Positions 45,301 to 53,000 of a stretch of 64,000 bases of DNA are shown here, in pieces. Positions within the stretch are counted from its first letter, which is position 1; every line of letters starts with the position of its first letter. The translations under genes and the position numbers were made by a program. Location of the stretch: positions 62,001 to 126,000 of the forward strand of contig QFBS01000001.1 of NCBI GenBank assembly GCA_003265895.1, given 5' to 3'. The stretch is from Candidatus Marinamargulisbacteria bacterium SCGC AG-410-N11. GTDB taxonomy: Bacteria > Margulisbacteria > Marinamargulisbacteria > GCA-2716485 > AG-410-N11. The notes below the pieces were generated by a model. The model saw only the letters and a list, made by a program, of their open reading frames with translations, searched no databases and was not told the origin of the DNA.

Positions 45301-47973
45301 CAAGGTGTTCGCGATACAAAGGTAGGGATTGGTATTGTAGTAAGTCAAAACTATGATTGGAAGCCATCTCTTCCTGCCTTACACGTTGGTGCATTTCAAA
45401 GTTTTGATACAAAAGCTTTTGATATATCAAAAGCTTATGAGGATTTAAGACCTACCGGAACGATAGCGTTATTAGAAACCGATGATATTTATATTGATTT
45501 CACAGGAGATAATTTTCAACAACAATTAACGTCATATGTTGATGGTGAACCACCTGTTACTTTTGATGCTAATAGTGATTCCGGTTTATCAGAAAAAAAA
45601 GGAGGTAGTCAACTATTTATTACAGCTCTATTTGATAAGGAATCAGGTATAGAGACTACTTATACAGGAAACAAACCAATTCGGGTATATAAGTCTAATG
45701 AATTTGATGATGCTAGCGACATAGATGACTTTGAAGATGGGGAGCTACCTCTCTACATACAAAATTATGCTATGAGAGCAATTAACACTACAGACAAGTT
45801 AACCAAAGAGGTCATCAATGTAAATGCTGATTTAATGACAATGATTAATACGGAGCTAGATAATGCCGATATTATCAAGAAACCTGGAATTGGTACAGAA
45901 AGACAAGGTGGAGAATTGGCGGATGATTGGTATCAAAAAGTGAAAGATCAACAATTATTCGGCGGTGCAAAATTAATAAAAGCTAATGTTATCGAACGTG
46001 TATTAAGACAATATAACCAACGTCAATCATTTGCCTTTATGGTTCGATTTAAACAACCCATTGTAGAAGGACGTAACGTAAAATTTATGTGGAATAAGTA
46101 TAATATGATGCCGAATGAAGAATTTATGTGGTATAGAAATCCAACAGGATTAGACGATAAAGGAATAGGTGTTGATTCAACAGATTATAGCGTGAAAAAG
46201 AAGGTCGAGACGTATGGAGGCTATACTGCTGCTAACGAAGAAATCTCAGCGTATGGGTGGAAAAAAACAAAAGGTGTTAACAAAGGTGCTGATGTATATG
46301 GCGTAGATCCAAAAGATACCAAAATCGAGATACCTTTAATCATGATGACAGGTACACAGCCGTTAATTGGTGCAAATGCGTTTGGCGGTCGTGTTGGGAT
46401 CGGTATAATACCTGGTGATTTTTTAAATGGAAACAAGACTAACCCATTACATTCTACGTCCATTGGATCTAAAACGGCACATCAAGGATCTCAAAAACTA
46501 TTAAATCAAATCCATGAAGCATTAACAGTATCGGGAGATATGAGAATCGGTATTGTAAATCCAAAGGGAGCACAAACTGGTATTTTTCCTGGTAAATTAA
46601 TTTTTTCAGGAGGGCCAAATTTTTATACAGGAGATGGAAAATTAGATCATTCAGAAAATAGAGACCAGTTTTTTATGTTTAGACGTAATTTCCAAGAAAA
46701 TAAAACCCATTTAGTAGTACAGTTAAAAGATGAATATGATTTAGAAACAGATATTTCATTTAAGATTGGTCATGAAACAGATTTAAAAAGAGGAGATAGC
46801 AAAGATAATTTAAAAGATAAAAATCAGTTAACAACTAAATATGGTCCATTAATCGGGGATGCAAATTCTGATAACTCAACATTTAAAACCGCTTTTATAT
46901 TTACATTAAAACAAAATGTTAACGGCGAATCATTAACAGATGCAAAGCCAATGGTAGGTATTGGCGAATATCGAAAAAATGAGACGATCACAATCGATTC
47001 TAAGAACTTGTCTAAACAAAATAATATAGGAACTCAATCAGATATAGATCAATTTTATTCACCTTTAACCCAAGACAATATCAAAAGTTATTTGCACGTA
47101 CAAGGACGATCTATTTTTAACACTAACGAAAAGGTATATCCAAACACTGCTGCAAATGCTTTTACTAATCAAGAAAACGATGAGGAACATGTAGCGAGAT
47201 TTGAAGATTTGAAAAAGGTATCTAAACATGAACAAAGTGTACTAGGAATAAACTTCGCAAGTGCCGCAACAGCTGATAGTTTTAACTATATGACATTTCT
47301 AAAATGGAATGCTACAAAAAGTAATTCAGCAACGGCAGTTGAAGGATATAACTCTTTGGGCGCTATTGAAGGATATGCAACTGGCGTATCTTTTTCATCT
47401 CCAGAAAAAGATTACGCAGAATATTTACCAAAATTAAATCAAGCCGAGGTATTAAATCAAGGTGATATAGTTGGAATCGTTAAAGGCAAAGTAACAAAAT
47501 CAATTGAAAATGCAGAATCTATAATGGTAATTAGTACAACGCCAATTGTTGTGGCAAACTGGCAGCCTGAAGATAAATTAGACGAATTTGCGCTGGTAGC
47601 ATTTATTGGCCAAGTTCCGATAAAAATAAAAGGTTCAGCTCAAAAAGGCGATTATATTATTGCATCGGGTAATAATGATGGTATTGGATATGCAATTAAC
47701 CCTGACAAGATCCAGTTAAATCAAATTCCACTTTTAGTAGGACAGGCAATTAATGATGTCTCCGACAATCAAACAACCCAAAAAGTATTGTGTTTTGTTG
47801 GATTTCCATTTAAGTATCAAGCCATTCAACATATTAAGCAAAATTTAGAAATTAAAATGATTAAATCAAAGCAAGAAATGATGGCTTATAAAGATCAGAT
47901 GAACCAAACATTAGATAACCGTCAAAACAAGATTAAAGAATTAAAACTAAAGATAAAGGAACTATCACAATGA
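33397..47973 (+). CDS. Giant repetitive surface protein 1 (4858 residues), tail-fibre/adhesin-like
   Basis: The protein begins with a signal peptide (about residues 1-32). A beta domain follows (to about 180) with LWKEDHSKVYFNNGFFNLII and LSAIPYTIRSKVSE, the usual N-terminal domain of this protein class. More than 20 GxVGIGTxxPxxxLxVxG-type repeats start near residue 540. A YadA-head-like island lies at 754-818. Three GYI-type helical segments lie near 234-305, 891-955 and 1087-1150. An Ig-like insert lies near 3530-3660. The C-terminal part has DYAEYLPK near 4672, a beta domain of about 110 residues and a helical tail rich in Lys/Gln. I see a single cysteine. Such repeats occur in trimeric fibre proteins of phages and uncultured bacteria. 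A cell-surface fibre is likely. It overlaps the Nudix gene by four bases. Confidence 0.8.
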   Translation: MMITRVFQFFKAVLIMVSVLTMLQASLIAASSDSKTTITFRERVGSVEKVGYLEGVYPSVEVGLYKKSGTVLKAEDQLWKEDHSKVYFNNGFFNLIIGNGTNQVGHVTYIKNKKYNVGNDFSANWFSVTNNIVIGLKVGGIKNRIFEFELSAIPYTIRSKVSETATNMDASVLVTGNIKDQRTVFSKTVTVNADTSLSDLVYIKNEIPRVLLGRNPEKKALGFLTFNKSRLSQIPNIRESDIEKVWKNLDFHGYIKILDDNTSQAHVIPPVNIDNHLFLIDMKPVLLKKYKEDLRKIFKQYLEETAGIEIDGSVKATAYFKNGNPLLDTFSWKKSKLNPNSIYLTGRKLGIQKSMPRHDVHVKGAINAHQYKLNGFDLETSWIVTGNGTNPESNIYTKPNTKVGIDVYYPIEAVEVNGGIKLGDRHSVKLGQKVPTQPGTIIWDGKNFKGFVNNKWENLLIFVGNGKKNEIGFLKNYRELNRSPSFIWDTDTNRLNIGVEKSNSKVNIASNRYVDKLLKISTANVGTKNQVVMEITNDGLVGIGTTPNTHLVQVAGITNSEDMLEGGLPIRLVYALGTYFKKNKEKDIYYQRGNVGIGMPDPTSNLEIASPYKEEDIDIPLKDAAISMEYVKDGTPFTYTMGVDADGPDGVFLIENSSKLGSTKPLFVSQDDRFGVGVLPPAANLHVSGNLGLIVSGEIDTATASASLPTEGPGTRLNFYPRKGALRIGTLANTSKLEGKEWDERRIGELSILFGFNNVASGTYTSLIGGANNDLEGAYSTILGGSDHNVRGFFALALGEKTKINHHGSFAWNDYGFGIAKQALETASPNQVVINAISGVGIGSNRTDLNGEPSLLTLSASAVMKSDFLETLPNYKGLTQETDEDLKNVNKIWQQLVKDNYIDSNGHFKKFMTNFDIPTNYIAYPFRAEISTFNVYKELKAIYPAKRVSPDMFVNLITIHEDLDDFITPEHVFNKWKAINEIAYARVFNNLKDLEVVTLNILGKMVVNKNLKIKTKDYDLNDIKYTKHPYYVKDPSLVVNFLNSKKNKEVLAIDFQPFIDLGDKFNKDRYQEYKETQLKEYISYRIWSQLLQKNYIRKNKVFDKFRPSFVENEDYNKLVPGVTVAQINKVLMTRYKQQLFDSRGLKEVQGLSLYNNAKVNVGYKDQGSAALAVNGNLGIGTTKTSAPLTIQANNNIIEDGENAGRPYIFEVHSLKDVNTIAEYPDSALTVFNQTAELIKKKDVDPVVIPTKSVYPTPSFVVNSKGRVGFNIFNDINPTANGKRITGNISVRVGDGGVRAAGLLLPSGQEISQKPPVIVWSYVDIKDPEFSDIYYTSGNVGIGTIEPNSLLELSNEEANDPVITYDLNGVDYYTMGVSQKKPSAFQIVPKGKLDNIDPVFSVVDNKIGINTIDPKHQLHVSGNVYSKGVYFKLDHNQKEKKDYGFIANNLYTKRLIINGENIVGSGTKWVPTRNELEDIDWIYRRDLLTNIGFGTDDPSAYVDIAGTLKYKDGLNIRQELFSKEEIKLNKLKFKNGTPIPSELYVTGSYLILESKLPPKTFNISNVLTRGEASEGEFIVWKDAENSILVDSAIYWSDSQKDPGWEYNQNQQKWEFKPSYSYDKTFKQPTTMFPVIPKKYLDSPEKYPNEIKRVQNSHIKLSRTFVSTENNDINLLNKFTFGAETKNVNSKIDAEFTYSGVFFKDSYSHSVGRINVNYDFEEDLLNFTPRGINIQIKGEKDKNNRVPSIVNGTTLTGLNVDVSDVSVQLGGEQTRGFKHPAIFKGDVGIGTEPIRPGIELYPRLAPADAIKKLSDTYLLDIKGALRATSFNITERLIITTINVIPDSLVVTDKGAVGVNTGSPSTKLEIDGLTAANFTSSNYIEAPNVQFSSNKLIIKEDGYIGFRKLENENQIVSLELDKQFENQINQPFTYHTVSINLNLADPKPVTDSITGLDISMLSNTSQNTFSIEKIKGIDIDLTQLENLYQDIDKDGIFEDNAKVVGLDVVITKNVIAATSTDPKYPSMNVAVFMGGKVGIGTSTPEYTLDVNGNIYANDTKSLQFENALEGATITQRLVVSNNLTFSYKIPNAKIVTMNYVEVDNIILKDLSVATPDATSLNIVNLLTGNNLNITSNTDAVNVNVNNKLKAVSMNVLFLKEGDTDSSQALAVKNTLTVNSITVNNTTTSKVIKDNQFAVKNNVGIGTSESFNKLHVNIEPLKKNFLEVKFDPRDNLSWNAIRYQVSSNNVTNLSAGLLLAAGAEKDHVPAGVVALNESRPTGSHLVILTGKERIRASSTGNIFIGRKTELLDIDNKTPALFSIEGTVKTSSFLIDKTKPTDQNFIIIEGIGGSPSILSPAIVTTSRSIIADKFIVQDVLAIPTLSNFEVLKNQGGLFVSSNKSLFYTNHFDGDANKVFGSFDNPFFVTEKNTIPFYTATRNLHSSTMKFVTSNINSRLQLNSTQAKLAAIIQNGTIPTYNLNQNISLLSLKTTQSFFPKNLKTTSFNLVHIKATGNPNTRDKTIQDSIVGLSVNLSQLQSENIINVGSEVFETKGVKNAARFLGGNVGISTSENTNVVHFEPKSTLHILNTTENYSFIVQPKASLKHSMIVSSNGLVGINTDVPKGVLHIGTSENRTTLLVKSVEGEPLFSVADSINIGPSAINKTASLNIEGKIKAESLNAKFIKGNSLAINNGTASILSVTDKGNIGFGIAVPEAQLHIRREINKNVIQNNQSGYIHQAININTSGAKPVTESITGISMIISSNIETETDRRKNSLDDNYTAKGLNIDLRSIQKNTSSNVIGLVVNAKTKIKAAGGGGIGGVVGGTDPVKNIAALFNGGNVGINTLQPTEKLHINDTIKTKQLTLTDTVALTLKDVTVNSVIVTNSIMANVKMDQLNSSENLEVNILRLPYSFEELKDNNITVNITGKIVVKPKTEGDKTIPSRLFFGTSFPNPTNSIMVAINRNENEIKPGFNGIAIGKEGSATFNISNSLTVTSSGYLQLQKITSNKDNLLSIFSNALIVTGNTVGQKGVTINQGLASNKLMFNNMSLSPTHRSHSGLLYRNSDSNHLMFKMHDGTEKNISAVVKSTPNTVVKFAKDTITSSNIFTYFNRNQLNFSIGTSNVANTQYFNKKDKLTITSNISATAIFENNSFFAHDINGFFPNRQTAKDGSNKVLRGLWIKSGSINTNQDIEKLHGKGKGNGAKEKVLIGLEVDMSKLNAKTTDQTEGSNNVSGEKYAGIFTGGSVGIIVSPNSETLSYKLTTRKIPLPSANVHIISNMIAHDKDSKRPIQNDLWIETTQNTVFLVTKNFSTTELVTRNYISIGKKDNITKSNAHLTLISPSDKPSFQIDNNTNTLLSIKKNANGKYGLGINTSEIDSQLNLKGNGINDILNISTISTANIFHISNENKIGLRTANPTSILEINSNKINKYYLQIGLGSQSLIVTQNQVLVNLKGDKPEKTTKESINALKVNKSLYSGVNTENRTADNTHIKVDTAIRSKNIPATIAEFTSDNQSYYWSYINNDSATGLEIILKNQNVAVPGELLLNELSNAAGPVQITPGQIRYQPFIINTINQGDIKIKNIKLGVKNGNGQQITATLLDKDGNPAPDTIPVDKILSSDGTDTSYNTISFNSNTLITNQVYYLKIENKGTQTIELSPQEQTVGQILTVPNDPNGLSIATQQNMMMDIIRQLPENQFYVGFNKLDFKIKPSSMSTDLLNIGQKGVAINTDVVGRATTANFIVKASKSDNIVDVSQYSGNQKVQSLFISRGGSVGIGTSNVGVGTNASALVVDGNTKVYQVSKNENGTALTFTAPNQNYNFTITSNYTPFVQERITSTSTSNFMIEKKIKTNSGIDYTAASVKTNVGMEWGYFQKESNPNIKKDLNGLFVNIRSGTNLGAIKRKDMHVLENDSSDDTAIVDATKDISTGQQTDLPIVHGVKVYMDLLAKDPSFGTKEGKIVPASFTSLDSQGVRDTKVGIGIVVSQNYDWKPSLPALHVGAFQSFDTKAFDISKAYEDLRPTGTIALLETDDIYIDFTGDNFQQQLTSYVDGEPPVTFDANSDSGLSEKKGGSQLFITALFDKESGIETTYTGNKPIRVYKSNEFDDASDIDDFEDGELPLYIQNYAMRAINTTDKLTKEVINVNADLMTMINTELDNADIIKKPGIGTERQGGELADDWYQKVKDQQLFGGAKLIKANVIERVLRQYNQRQSFAFMVRFKQPIVEGRNVKFMWNKYNMMPNEEFMWYRNPTGLDDKGIGVDSTDYSVKKKVETYGGYTAANEEISAYGWKKTKGVNKGADVYGVDPKDTKIEIPLIMMTGTQPLIGANAFGGRVGIGIIPGDFLNGNKTNPLHSTSIGSKTAHQGSQKLLNQIHEALTVSGDMRIGIVNPKGAQTGIFPGKLIFSGGPNFYTGDGKLDHSENRDQFFMFRRNFQENKTHLVVQLKDEYDLETDISFKIGHETDLKRGDSKDNLKDKNQLTTKYGPLIGDANSDNSTFKTAFIFTLKQNVNGESLTDAKPMVGIGEYRKNETITIDSKNLSKQNNIGTQSDIDQFYSPLTQDNIKSYLHVQGRSIFNTNEKVYPNTAANAFTNQENDEEHVARFEDLKKVSKHEQSVLGINFASAATADSFNYMTFLKWNATKSNSATAVEGYNSLGAIEGYATGVSFSSPEKDYAEYLPKLNQAEVLNQGDIVGIVKGKVTKSIENAESIMVISTTPIVVANWQPEDKLDEFALVAFIGQVPIKIKGSAQKGDYIIASGNNDGIGYAINPDKIQLNQIPLLVGQAINDVSDNQTTQKVLCFVGFPFKYQAIQHIKQNLEIKMIKSKQEMMAYKDQMNQTLDNRQNKIKELKLKIKELSQ
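35656..35850 (+). other. YadA-head-like repeat island in giant protein 1
   Basis: Residues about 754-818 read as 14-16-residue steps: FNNVASGTYTSLIGGANN, DLEGAYSTILGG, NVRGFFALALGEKT and then HHGSFAWNDYGF. The S-x-A/I-x-G-G spacing is that of the left-handed beta-roll of YadA-type trimeric adhesin heads. It occurs once in this protein and once at the matching place in the second giant. Confidence 0.75.
47405..47870 (+). other. C-terminal DYAEY domain of giant protein 1
   Basis: The region begins KDYAEYLPKLNQAEVLNQGD and continues with GIVKGKVTKS, FIGQVPIKIKGSAQKGDYII and SGNNDGIGYA. It resembles the DYAE(Y/W) domain described for Peptidase_G2-type intramolecular chaperones of phage fibres. 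The same order is found at the end of giant protein 2. Self-cleavage is inferred, not seen. Confidence 0.6.
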
Positions 47974-48503
47974 TCAGTGAAAAGAGAATAACTTCTGAAT
48001 TAATTTACCAAGGTTCAATTTTAAATGTTCGCAAAGACATTGTTAAGTGTTCGAATAGTCAAGAAAGTACTAGAGAGGTCGTTGAACATTGTGATGCGGT
48101 TGTGATTATGCCTGTCACTCAAAGCTATGAACTTTATTTAGCATATCAGTTTCGTTATGCAACCAATCAAACACTTTTAGAGTTTCCTGCTGGAAAAATT
48201 GATCCAGGTGAAACACCATTAGCAGCAGCTAAGCGAGAATTAAAAGAAGAGACAGGGCTTTTAGCCAATCAGTGGGTAAGTATGGGCTCTTCATATGCTT
48301 CGCCAGGTTTTTGTAACGAGAAATATCATTTTTTTATAGCTCAAGACTTAGATCAAGGCGACCGTAAATTAGATGATGACGAAAATATTATCGTTCATAA
48401 AGTATCATTTAAAGAGTTATGGAATCAACTTAAAGAGCAGTCATTAAATGATACTAAAACAATTGCAGGCTTATTTTTTGTAAAGGAATATTTAGGATTG
48501 TAA
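47970..48503 (+). CDS. Nudix hydrolase, ADP-ribose pyrophosphatase-like
   Basis: This 177-residue enzyme carries a complete Nudix box at residues 75-97 (GKIDPGETPLAAAKRELK followed by EETGL), preceded by QFRYATNQTLLEFPA. This LLEFPAGKID wording is typical of NudF-type ADP-ribose pyrophosphatases, which cleave ADP-ribose and related sugar nucleotides. After the box comes SSYASPGFCNEKYHFFIA, also characteristic of the group. The start overlaps the giant gene stop by four bases, and the recombinase gene follows three bases after its stop. The three genes between the giants appear to be ordinary housekeeping genes in the same operon. Confidence 0.9.
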   Translation: MISEKRITSELIYQGSILNVRKDIVKCSNSQESTREVVEHCDAVVIMPVTQSYELYLAYQFRYATNQTLLEFPAGKIDPGETPLAAAKRELKEETGLLANQWVSMGSSYASPGFCNEKYHFFIAQDLDQGDRKLDDDENIIVHKVSFKELWNQLKEQSLNDTKTIAGLFFVKEYLGL

Positions 48504-48505
48504 AT

Positions 48506-49372
48506 ATGATTAATCGAACATATATAAAAGAATTTATTATATATTTAAAAGTAGAGCGTGGGCTAGCATCGCATACGATAAATGCTTATAAAACGGATAT
48601 TGAAGAATTTTATGATATATGTGAAAACGATATTATAAACGCCAAAAAAGTTAGTCACTATATCCAGCAATTGGGATATCGAGAATATACATCTTCAACA
48701 GTACAACGAAAAGTTTCAGCAGTACGAACATTTTTAAAATTTTTAAATTTACAAGAGGATATTAACATAATATTACCTAGTAGCTATGAGTTACCAAAAT
48801 TAAAAAGAAAGTTACCAAAATCAGCTAGCGAAAAAACGATTGAACAACTACTTAAAAAACAGGATCAGTCGCCATATCCAAATCGAAATAAAGCTATTAT
48901 CGAGTTGGCCTATGGGTCTGGTTTAAGAGTATCAGAAATTATTCAGATGTCTTGGTCTTCATTTGACGATACATTAACCCATATCAAAGTAAACGGAAAA
49001 GGTAATAAACAACGACTCGTTCCTGTTAGTGAATATGCAAAACAAGCTATTCAGCAGTATCAACATAACGAATATCCTGATCTTGTTCGGCATTGGTCTA
49101 AAGATACGTGCTTTTTAAGTCGGCAAGGAAAGCCAATTTCAAGACAAATGATTTATTTAATAATTAATGATAAGGCTAGTAATCAACCTATTTCACCACA
49201 TCAGTTACGGCATAGCTTTGCAACACATTTATTAGATGGCGGAGCCCCTTTAAGAGATGTCCAAGCATTATTAGGACATGAAAGTATTACAACAACACAA
49301 CGATATACCCATGTATCTAGAAAAAAAATAAAAAAGATCTATGATCAATTTCACCCGAGGGCGCAGCAATGA
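48506..49372 (+). CDS. xerD: Tyrosine recombinase XerD-like
   Basis: This 288-residue recombinase has an N-terminal SAM-like core-binding domain (FIIYLKVERGLASHTINAYK) and the catalytic domain with all expected residues. These are Arg in YGSGLRVSEI, Lys in VNGKGNKQRLVP, H-x-x-R in HQLRHSFATHLL, His in LLGHESITTTQ and Tyr in QRYTHVS. The C-terminal HPRA resembles XerD rather than XerC. It resolves chromosome dimers at dif sites. It lies between two giant paralogous genes, but nothing in the sequence ties it to their rearrangement. Confidence 0.87.
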   Translation: MINRTYIKEFIIYLKVERGLASHTINAYKTDIEEFYDICENDIINAKKVSHYIQQLGYREYTSSTVQRKVSAVRTFLKFLNLQEDINIILPSSYELPKLKRKLPKSASEKTIEQLLKKQDQSPYPNRNKAIIELAYGSGLRVSEIIQMSWSSFDDTLTHIKVNGKGNKQRLVPVSEYAKQAIQQYQHNEYPDLVRHWSKDTCFLSRQGKPISRQMIYLIINDKASNQPISPHQLRHSFATHLLDGGAPLRDVQALLGHESITTTQRYTHVSRKKIKKIYDQFHPRAQQ

Positions 49373-49986
49373 CAATAACCATGATAGTAAGTCAAATTAC
49401 AATATTATTAATATCTATAGTAATCCATGAATTAGCTCATGCGTTTACTGCCTATAAATTAGGGGACCCAACTGCGAAAAATTTAGGCAGATTAACATTA
49501 AACCCAATTAAACATTTAGATATCATCGGATCGTTTATCTTACCAGCATCATTAGCTATTATTAATAGCCCGGTAATGTTGGGTTGGGCAAAGCCTGTAC
49601 CTGTTGATTGTAGATATTTTAAGAATCCAGTTAAAGATATGGCCAAAGTAGCAATAGCAGGTCCCTTAAGTAATATAATTCTGGCTTGTATAGGTATCCT
49701 ATTATTTAAATTAAAATTATCAACTTACATAGCCGTTTATCAGATTCTTTATTCTTTCATATTAATTAACTTAATATTAGCCATATTTAATTTACATCCA
49801 ATACCACCATTAGACGGTTCTAGAATCATAAAGTTGTGGTTATCACCAAAGTGGCAGTTCACATTAGATAGAATAGAGCCTTTTGGAATATTAATAATAT
49901 TTGGATTATTGTACTTCAATATTTTTGATATATCATTCAATTTTATTATTAAATATTGTCAAATAGTGTTATTAAACGGGATATAA
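49369..49986 (+). CDS. Site-2 protease family (M50) membrane metalloprotease
   Basis: This 205-residue membrane protein has the zinc motif HELAH (H20, E21, H24) inside its first helix, followed by KLGDPTAKNLGRLTLNPIKH and LGWAKPVPVD, and the third ligand in NLHPIPPLDGSRI (D149). This is the short M50 group lacking a PDZ domain, common in bacteria and often annotated as site-2 protease family. Such enzymes cleave membrane proteins inside the bilayer. The substrate is unknown. It overlaps xerD by four bases. If giant protein 2 starts at 50085, as I prefer, the two genes are 98 bases apart. Confidence 0.88.
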   Translation: MTITMIVSQITILLISIVIHELAHAFTAYKLGDPTAKNLGRLTLNPIKHLDIIGSFILPASLAIINSPVMLGWAKPVPVDCRYFKNPVKDMAKVAIAGPLSNIILACIGILLFKLKLSTYIAVYQILYSFILINLILAIFNLHPIPPLDGSRIIKLWLSPKWQFTLDRIEPFGILIIFGLLYFNIFDISFNFIIKYCQIVLLNGI

Positions 49987-50039
49987 CTATGATTTTCGAT
50001 ACAAGTTTCATTAAAAAATTTACGATTTCATTATTAAAC

Positions 50040-50059
50040 AGGAGTATATTATTATGTAA
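50040..50059 (+). promoter_or_regulatory. Strong ribosome site with start-stop ATG-TAA before giant gene 2
   Basis: AGGAG at 50040-50044 is followed nine bases later by ATG at 50054 and at once by TAA. The real ATG of the giant is at 50085, with a weaker site AAGAAGGGG (50063-50071). A start-stop element in a leader can hold ribosomes. A chance match in AT-rich DNA is also possible. Confidence 0.35.
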
Positions 50060-50084
50060 TATAAGAAGGGGTTTTGTAGAATTT

Positions 50085-53000
50085 ATGAAACAACGGATAA
50101 AGCAGTATATTTTAATATTAGTATCATGTTTAATGGCAGGATCGTTAGTAGTTGCAAATACTACCCCGATGACGATTTCATTACAAGCAACGTTGCAAAC
50201 GCAAAAAACAAACTTAAATGCCGAAGTTGCAGATATTAAAGTTGAATTAGAAGGAAAAAAAATAAGGCCAGAAGATGGGAAATCAGTCCTAATTACAACA
50301 TGGTCCCAAAAATATAAACAAGAAATGATTCGTAATGGCCGGTTTTCTGTTGTATTAGGAACCGATCCTAAAAATCCAATTAAAGCAGAGATGCTTAATT
50401 TACAAGAACCCCATTTTAGAATTACCCTAAATGATAGAGATGATTTAACCGCTCGGTTTCCAGTTCCATCTGTTCCATATTCAATTCAATCAAAAGTAGC
50501 CGAAGAGGTATTATCCGTAAAAGCTGAAAATATTCATGGTGTATTTACCAATCCATTTTTAGTAAAAGCCGATATGAACATTAACTCGAATACATTAGTT
50601 GTTAAAAAGAATGGAAACGTAGGGGTAAACACCGCAACGCCAAATTATATGTTAGACGTAAATGGGAATTTAAATGCAAGTGAATATTATTATACCGATA
50701 AAAGTGGCAAACAGTTAAAGTTAGAAGAAGCTTTATCTTGGCGTAAGTCGGCAGATAATCAAAGTTTGTATTATGTAAGTGGAAATGTTGGGATTGCAAC
50801 AGAGAACCCTAAATATGCATTAGATGTAGTAGGAACCGTGAATGCAACACAGTATCTTATAAAGGGAGAACCTTTAAACGATTGGTTATCAGGTTCTTTG
50901 AGTTGGCGAAAAACAAAAGCCGATAGTATTTATTATAAAATTGAAACTAGTGATGGCGGAGTTGGTATTGGTACCGATAATATTAGTGAACGTTTAGATG
51001 TTGATGGCGCTATTCGTATTGGAAATAGTATTCAAAAATTGCCTAAGGCTGGAACAATAGAATATTCGTTAGATAGTAAAGGACTTCCAGATTTTTATGG
51101 TTATGTTAGAGATGGTATCCGTTTTTCATTAACTGGTCTAAAACCTGAAAATGATCCTCAGAAAAATCAGATACTATTTTATACTAATAAAGATCGAGTT
51201 AGTGGCTCTGATCAACTAACATTTGTTAACGAGAGGCTAGGTGTTGGAACGCCTACTCCTGATGCGACAGTAACGATTGTCGGGTCACCAGATCAAAATG
51301 AAGATTTATTAAATATAAAAAATAGTGATGGGAAAACAGTTTTAAACGTTAAAGATAAAAATGTTGGGATTGGAACGGATGATCCAAAATTTAAATTAGA
51401 TGTTAATGGAATATTAAATACACAAGAATATTATATAAATGGAGAACCACTTAATAAGGCCTTTTCCACAGGTACATTTTTCTTGAAAGGAAATAACGAA
51501 GCTGTTTTTTATGATTTAGGAAACGTTGGGATTGGAACATCAACTCCGAAAAACTTACTAGAAATTTCAAGTCCAACTCGAAATGCTGCGATTACATTTG
51601 ATATCTTAGGAGATGATCTATTTACAATTGGTGTAGATTCATTAATTGAAAATACATTTATTTTTTCAAAAGGAAGCGACTTAAGCCAGCCAGTATTTTC
51701 ATTTAATGGAGAACGAATTGGTGTCGGTTTAAATCAACCAAAATCAAATCTTCATGTCAGTGGGAATTCAGGGCTATTAGTAGAAGGAACCTTTGGTGAT
51801 CCAAACGCATTTTTACCAGCAACAGGTGCTGGGACACGAATGATTTGGTATCCTGGAAAAAGTGCTTTTAGAGTAGGTCATGTTGAAGGCTCTAACTGGA
51901 ATGATGTTAACTTAGGACTACATTCAGTGGGGCTAGGGTATGATCCGTTAGTAACAGGAGAATATGCTGTAGTAGCTGGTGGATATAAAAACCAAGCAAT
52001 TGGAAAAAATTCATTCGTTGCCGGTGGTTTAACAAACATAGCAGAAGGTCATTATAGTTTTGCTGCAGGTCATAATGCATATGCTAAGCATCATGGTTCC
52101 TTTGTATGGGCCGATTATACACCTACTGCAAATCCATTTGAATCAACAGCTCCCAATCAGTTTTTAATTCGAGCTAATGGAGGGGTTGGTATTGGAACAA
52201 ATAAAACGGATAAAAGTGTATTAACAGTATACAGAGATAATGATAAATCTCATCGTTTAATTACATTGGGAAATGTTAACAATCCTGATAATGTAACGGT
52301 TGTAAATGCTGAGGGGCAGCTTGGTATTGGTGTTTCTAAAATTCCTGATAATACTAAAATGACTGTTATGGGCGGAAATGTGGGAATAGGAACAACTATG
52401 CCTAAAGCAATGTTAACTATTTCATCTAATTTAACTGAGGGAAATATATTAGAAATAAAAAACGAAAATGTATCATCAGATCCATTAGTTGTTATAAGTC
52501 ATGAAGGAAACATGGGAGTTGGTGTTAGGGATCCTCAATATGCATTAGATTTAGGTGCCGGTAAAATATATGCATCGCAGTTTTTAATGGTAGACCCAAA
52601 TGATCCTAGTTCCGTTATTGTGTTACAGCCAAGTAATGGATCACCTTGGGCGGATCCGTCAGAAAATGGTAATAATACATACCGAGCTCAAGGACTTATC
52701 GGTATTGGTACTGCAACCCCAAACAGCCTATTAGAGTTATCAAATCAAAATTCAAAAGGAAGTCCACCTGTCATTACATTTGATCTTAATAAAAATGATA
52801 TTTATTCAATTGGCGTTGTAACGGATAATAACAACATAAAATATTTTACAATTCAACCAGGTTCATCATTATCCCAAAAAATAGCCCCAATTTTAATAGC
52901 TACACAAAGTGTAGGAATCGGAACAACAGTAAATCCTCCAAGTAGCAATCTACATGTTTCAGGTAATACAACTATAATTGGCTCATTATTAGTAGGAACA

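Noticed and set aside
48506-49372. Xer recombinase as a switch that rearranges the two giant genes
   Set aside because: The protein looks like a standard housekeeping XerD, lies in a housekeeping gene series, and I see no inverted recombination sites flanking either giant gene.
49956-50084. N-terminal extension of giant protein 2
   Set aside because: The extension overlaps the protease gene and has no signal features, while Met at 50085 begins a clean signal peptide.
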